Source: Bradyrhizobium sp. cir1
Lineage (GTDB): Bacteria > Pseudomonadota > Alphaproteobacteria > Rhizobiales > Xanthobacteraceae
Direction: 5' to 3'
DNA: 64,000 bases
Assembly (NCBI RefSeq): GCF_014198245.1
Contig: NZ_JACIHE010000016.1
Location: 62,001 to 126,000, forward strand
The notes beneath the pieces were generated by a model, which saw only the letters and a program-made list of their open reading frames with translations, had not been told where the DNA came from and did no database searches. This document shows, piece by piece, positions 60,792-64,000 of the stretch (within the stretch, counting starts at the first letter, position 1; every line of letters begins with the position of its first letter). The position numbers were made by a program, and so were the translations under genes.

Positions 60792-61210
60792 CCCCGCTTC
60801 GCCGACGGCACCGGCAGCCGTTCATGACGTCGCTGGAAGCGCTGCCATTGCAGCACGATGCCGATGAGCAGGGCCGGGACGAAGCCGATCGCGATCAGGA
60901 AATGCGGCAGCTCCTTTGGCGAGATGAAGGCGATGGCAATGTCCGAGATTAGCCAGAGTGCCGCGAAGATCACCGCGAAATCCGTGCGCGGGCAGCGCAG
61001 ATAGTAAAACACGGCGGTGATGACGATGGCTGGCCCGATGGCGATGGCGATCATGATCGCCGTCAGCTCTTTCGGCGTCACCGCGTCGAGCACCATCGCG
61101 GCGAGCAGCCAGATCGCAGCGAACATGGCGACGATGTCGATCGGATGCCGCAACCCAATACCTCTCGCGGGAAACGCGCTATCGTTGTGGCCGGGGGCCC
61201 CGGTCGTCAA
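60788..61210 (-). CDS. Small polytopic membrane protein, function unknown
   Basis: This 140-residue protein has four hydrophobic helices (DIVAMFAAIWLLAAMVLDAV, MIAIAIGPAIVITAVFYYL, FAVIFAALWLISDIAIAFI, FLIAIGFVPALLIGIVLQW). The first and third are similar (FAAIWLLA... and FAALWLIS...), each followed by a ...PKEL motif, so it looks like an internal duplication of a two-helix unit. No family is recognised. It follows the thioesterase gene by 11 nt and probably shares its transcript. Confidence 0.75.
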   Translation of the reverse strand: MTTGAPGHNDSAFPARGIGLRHPIDIVAMFAAIWLLAAMVLDAVTPKELTAIMIAIAIGPAIVITAVFYYLRCPRTDFAVIFAALWLISDIAIAFISPKELPHFLIAIGFVPALLIGIVLQWQRFQRRHERLPVPSAKRG

Positions 61211-61221
61211 GCAAAATGCGC

Positions 61222-62130
61222 CTATTCCTCATCACTTCCCGGCGTCGGCCGCAGCATGAAATGGCCGAAGGCGGTGGCGATCGGCTTGTCCGCATCGTCC
61301 TGCCAGGCGCGCGCCTCGAACGCGACGATGCGGCGGCCCTGCTTCACGATCGAGACGTTGGCAAAGGTATCGAGCGCGCGGCCGGAGCGTAGGTAGTTGA
61401 CAGTGAGTCCGATCGGCTTGGGCGGCGCGGCGGCGCCGAGCTCGCGCGCGACCCCGATGATCGCCGTGGTTTCGAGGAAGGCGCCGGTCATGCCGCCATG
61501 GATCGCGGGCAGGATCGGATTGCCGATGATCTTTGGCGAGAACGGCATGGTCAGCGTGCCGTCGTCGTTGACGCGGATGCCGAGAGCGCGGGCGAACGGG
61601 CTGTGCGCAAATGGACCATCCAGATCCTCCGGCGCCTCCAGCGTCGGAATGCTGCGTGCATCCATCCGGCGGTCGGCGAGCATGTTGGTGCGGTTGGCGC
61701 CGATCATGAAGCAGGCCGTCGCGGTCGCGACCGGATCGTCCTCGGATTCCTGATAGGCGGTGGAGCGCACGAAGGCGATCGAGCGCGTGGTGCGATAACA
61801 GACCGAATGCGCCTTGATATCGAGGCCGGGCGTCGCCGGCTTCTGGTAGTCGATGCGCAGATCGAGGGTTGCGATCGCGCGCGTGCCGTCGAGCGCAAGT
61901 TGCACCGCCATGCCGCAGCTCTCGTCCAGCATCGCAGTGACGACGCCGCCATGCAGAACGCCGGTCTCGGTGTCGCCGACGAAGACGGGACGGTAGGGCA
62001 GGCTCGACCAGGCCTCGGCGGGCGCGAAGCGGTCGAGCTGGAGCCCGCTGATATGGCCGTAGTCGGAACGTCGCCCCTTGATCGCCTCGGCGAGTTCCTC
62101 GAAGGCAAGCGTGGTCGGTGTGGTGCTCAT
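61222..62130 (-). CDS. Tandem hotdog-fold (PaaI-like) thioesterase
   Basis: This 302-residue protein contains two 4HBT-type hotdog domains in one chain. Each has the catalytic-helix signature: GVLHGGVVTAMLDESCG in the first and PAIHGGMTGAFLETTAI in the second, both with the HGG turn. It would hydrolyse an acyl-CoA in the cytoplasm; the substrate is unknown. The ATG at 62130 is preferred to the GTG at 62136. The small membrane protein gene follows after 11 nt. Confidence 0.85.
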   Translation of the reverse strand: MSTTPTTLAFEELAEAIKGRRSDYGHISGLQLDRFAPAEAWSSLPYRPVFVGDTETGVLHGGVVTAMLDESCGMAVQLALDGTRAIATLDLRIDYQKPATPGLDIKAHSVCYRTTRSIAFVRSTAYQESEDDPVATATACFMIGANRTNMLADRRMDARSIPTLEAPEDLDGPFAHSPFARALGIRVNDDGTLTMPFSPKIIGNPILPAIHGGMTGAFLETTAIIGVARELGAAAPPKPIGLTVNYLRSGRALDTFANVSIVKQGRRIVAFEARAWQDDADKPIATAFGHFMLRPTPGSDEE

Positions 62131-62266
62131 GGGCACGTTCTAGACCAGTGTCGGGCCTCGCGCAAAACCCCGAATGGGCCCCGCACGGGGCGGATTGGCC
62201 TCGACAGGGCGCGCCGAAGCGCCGATGGTGGGCGCTTCGTTCGTCGACGAACTGCAAGGAGCGCCC

Positions 62267-62584
62267 ATGGCCGACCCCGAAACGCCCGCCACCAATCAGG
62301 GGCCCGTCACAATTTCGAGCTCCAGCTCGGAGCGGGCGCCGATCATCTATTTCGACGGCGCCTCCTGCTTCGGCCATCACAACGGCGCGATCCAGATCGA
62401 GCTCGCCGCGAACCTGTTGATGCCGGTCGGTGCCGCCGTCAGGGTCGACGTGGTCCAGACCGCGCACTTACGCTGCAGCGTCGCCGCGGCGCTGGCGCTG
62501 CGCGAAGCGCTCGACAAGGCGCTGGCGATGTACAAGCAGGGCCAGCAGCAGCCGGCGGAGGATATTCCGGCGGTGAAGAACTGA
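62267..62584 (+). CDS. Hypothetical protein (105 aa)
   Basis: This small protein has a conserved-looking core IIYFDGASCFGHHNGAIQIELAANLLMP and a C-terminal helix (LRCSVAAALALREALDKALAMYKQGQQ). The shape (beta strands, one long helix) suggests a sandwich-type small domain, but I cannot assign it. The ATG at 62267 has GGAGCG upstream; in-frame ATG 62225 and 62174 lie in less protein-like sequence. Confidence 0.68.
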   Translation: MADPETPATNQGPVTISSSSSERAPIIYFDGASCFGHHNGAIQIELAANLLMPVGAAVRVDVVQTAHLRCSVAAALALREALDKALAMYKQGQQQPAEDIPAVKN

Positions 62585-62620
62585 GATCGACATTTTGGAG
62601 GTCTCGCCACGAAACGAGAC

Positions 62621-62663
62621 CTCATCCTGAGGGCCCGCCAACGGCGGGCATCTGGAAGGATGG
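62621..62663. repeat. Palindromic repeat, TCATCCTGAGG type, degenerate copy
   Basis: CTCATCCTGAGGGCCCGCC followed by AACGGCGGGC and ATCTGGAAGGATG is a shortened form of the element at 2041-2100. Confidence 0.55.
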
Positions 62664-62705
62664 CTGCACGGACGTGGATGCTTGTCGAAGGCGAGTAGCT
62701 TCGCC

Positions 62706-64000
62706 TCAGCTCACATGCACCTTCGGCTTCTTGCCGCCGTTCCACTTGCCGTCGAGCGCACGCTCGATCTGGGCGGCGAGCTGCAGCAACAGGCCGTCAT
62801 TGGCCTGCTTGGCGATCGCCTGGATGCCGAGCGGCAGGCCGTGATCCTGCGTTGCCATCGGCATCGAGATTGCGGGCATGCCGCAGAGATTGGCGAGCGG
62901 CGTGAAGGCGAAGAAGCGCCAGAGGTTGCCGAACCAGTCGAGCACGTCGGGATTGTCGGAGATGGTGAGATATTCCCTGGTGCCGACCTTCGGCGTCGGC
63001 AGTGCCGTGATCGGCGTCAGGATCACGTCCCATTGTTCGAAGAACGCGCCGAAGCCGCGTGACGTCGTGTTGAACACGGCTTGCATCTTCGCTCGCTCGG
63101 CGAAGCTGGTGTGGCGCCCGGCCTCCCAGATCCGGATGTTCATGGGCTCGATCAGATCTTCCGGCGGCTTTTCCAACCCGCGCGCAGCGAGCATGTTGGA
63201 GATCACCACGGCGAAATTCGAGATGTAGCAGGTGGTCTGCGCTGCGAACGCGGCGCGGAAGTCGAGCTCGGGCAGCGCGTAGTCGACGTGATGGCCGAGG
63301 GCTTCGAGGAAACGGCCGGTCTTCTCCAGTTCAGTGGCGATCTCGGGCGTCGCGATGTAATCGCCCCATGTGTGCGACAGCGCGATGCGCAGCTTGCCGG
63401 GATCGCGCTTGATCATTTCCGAATACGGCTGCGCCGTGGTCCAGAACGGCATGAACTCGCCGGGCGCGGGCCCGCGCGCATGATCGACGAAAGCGGCGGT
63501 ATCGCGCACCGAGCGCGACTGGCAGCCCTGGATCGAGACGAGGCCGGTGAGGTCCGACATATGCGGCGCCAGCGAGAATACGCCGCGCGAGACCTTCAGT
63601 CCGATATTACCGTTGACGCCGGCGGGAATGCGGATCGAGCCGCCGCCGTCGGTCGCATGCGCGATCGGCACCACGCCCGCGGCGACCATCGCGGCGCTGC
63701 CTGCTGATGAGCCGCAGGTGGTGTAATCGGTATTCCAGGGATTGCGGGTGACGTAGACGGCGGGATTGTCGGCCGAAGAGCACACGCCGAATTCCGGCGT
63801 CGTGGTGCGGCCGATCAGGTTGAGCCCCGCCTGGCGGAATTTACCGGTGAGGAACGTGTCGGCCGCGGCGCGATTGCCGCGCATCAGCAGCGAGCCCATC
63901 TCCTGGAGCCGGCCCTTCATGGTCGGTCCCAGATCCTTCATCAGGAAGGGCAGGCCGGCGAACGGACCTGCGAGATTGGCGCCGTCCTTGGCGGGATCGG
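62706..64000 (-). CDS. Amidase-signature family enzyme, 5' end beyond window
   Basis: The last 430 or so residues of an amidase-signature hydrolase are present. The catalytic Lys lies in GLPFLMKDLG near the window edge, the serine region CGSSAGSAA and the nucleophile segment ATDGGGSIRIPAGVNGNIGLKVSRG follow, so the Ser-cisSer-Lys triad is complete. The frame is open to base 64000, so the start is outside. The family hydrolyses amides (indoleacetamide, acylamides and others); substrate assignment is not possible. The C-terminus ends GGKKPKVHVS. Confidence 0.9.
   Translation of the reverse strand, partial: DPAKDGANLAGPFAGLPFLMKDLGPTMKGRLQEMGSLLMRGNRAAADTFLTGKFRQAGLNLIGRTTTPEFGVCSSADNPAVYVTRNPWNTDYTTCGSSAGSAAMVAAGVVPIAHATDGGGSIRIPAGVNGNIGLKVSRGVFSLAPHMSDLTGLVSIQGCQSRSVRDTAAFVDHARGPAPGEFMPFWTTAQPYSEMIKRDPGKLRIALSHTWGDYIATPEIATELEKTGRFLEALGHHVDYALPELDFRAAFAAQTTCYISNFAVVISNMLAARGLEKPPEDLIEPMNIRIWEAGRHTSFAERAKMQAVFNTTSRGFGAFFEQWDVILTPITALPTPKVGTREYLTISDNPDVLDWFGNLWRFFAFTPLANLCGMPAISMPMATQDHGLPLGIQAIAKQANDGLLLQLAAQIERALDGKWNGGKKPKVHVS

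Overview
The window reads as chromosomal DNA of a Bradyrhizobium-like alphaproteobacterium (order Hyphomicrobiales). This rests on the very G+C-rich coding style, the dnaG-rpoD pair, a Cld-family protein of the short Nitrobacter type, a stand-alone rpoH beside rluD, and several families of short palindromic intergenic repeats of the kind I associate with Bradyrhizobium. The genus is an inference; no rRNA is present.

Layout. 0-17.6 kb is a housekeeping and envelope region. It holds a truncated transglutaminase-like gene, a gamma-glutamylcyclotransferase-like gene, a Cld-family gene, dnaG, rpoD with a strong terminator, small conserved proteins, a lytic transglycosylase, a lone receiver protein, a LysE exporter, a 22-residue Lys/Ala protein gene, a membrane diguanylate cyclase, an amidase_2 protein, rpoH and rluD. 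A tRNA-Glu(CTC) gene at 17.68 kb marks the start of an accessory region of about 14 kb. This contains a UPF0182 membrane protein, two unknown proteins, an orphan molybdopterin oxidoreductase, a CBS protein, a YbaK-type deacylase, a NERD nuclease-helicase, a DUF900 hydrolase, a UPF0158 protein and a GNAT/DUF1778 toxin-antitoxin pair with a frameshifted antitoxin. Four same-orientation copies of a degenerate repeat separate the modules between 20.8 and 27.1 kb.

32.6-39.3 kb holds an N-acyl-D-amino-acid deacylase-like amidohydrolase coupled to a CobW-type GTPase, a DUF1989 gene broken by one extra base, a GFA protein, a tautomerase divergent from a TetR gene with tandem operators, a pair of unknown Cys-containing proteins and a chemoreceptor remnant. 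39.3-45.7 kb is a catabolic cluster: a five-gene operon (ABC ATPase, Tat-type binding protein, two permeases, PuuE-like deacetylase) faces a GntR regulator and an Asp/Glu racemase-like gene across a region with twin TTGGCGCCAA palindromes. It probably imports and opens a small cyclic ureide or similar N-compound.

45.8-64 kb is metabolic: an acyl-CoA ligase with a single-chain biotin carboxylase/carboxyltransferase, an AcoR-type sigma-54 activator, a LysR gene followed by a cytokinin-dehydrogenase-like flavoenzyme, a flavin reductase with an LLM monooxygenase, dgoK-dgoA (2-keto-3-deoxygalactonate use), a PoxB-like pyruvate oxidase, a tandem hotdog thioesterase with a small membrane protein, and a truncated amidase.

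Points I would look at first: the modular repeats next to tRNA-Glu; the TA pair in which the antitoxin is frameshifted and the toxin has Trp where a catalytic Tyr is expected; DnaG without any zinc ligand; the cytokinin-dehydrogenase-like protein with Asn at the catalytic Asp position; and the tandem-AGGAGG/terminator locus near 7.4 kb. I found no CRISPR array, integrase, transposase or complete prophage.
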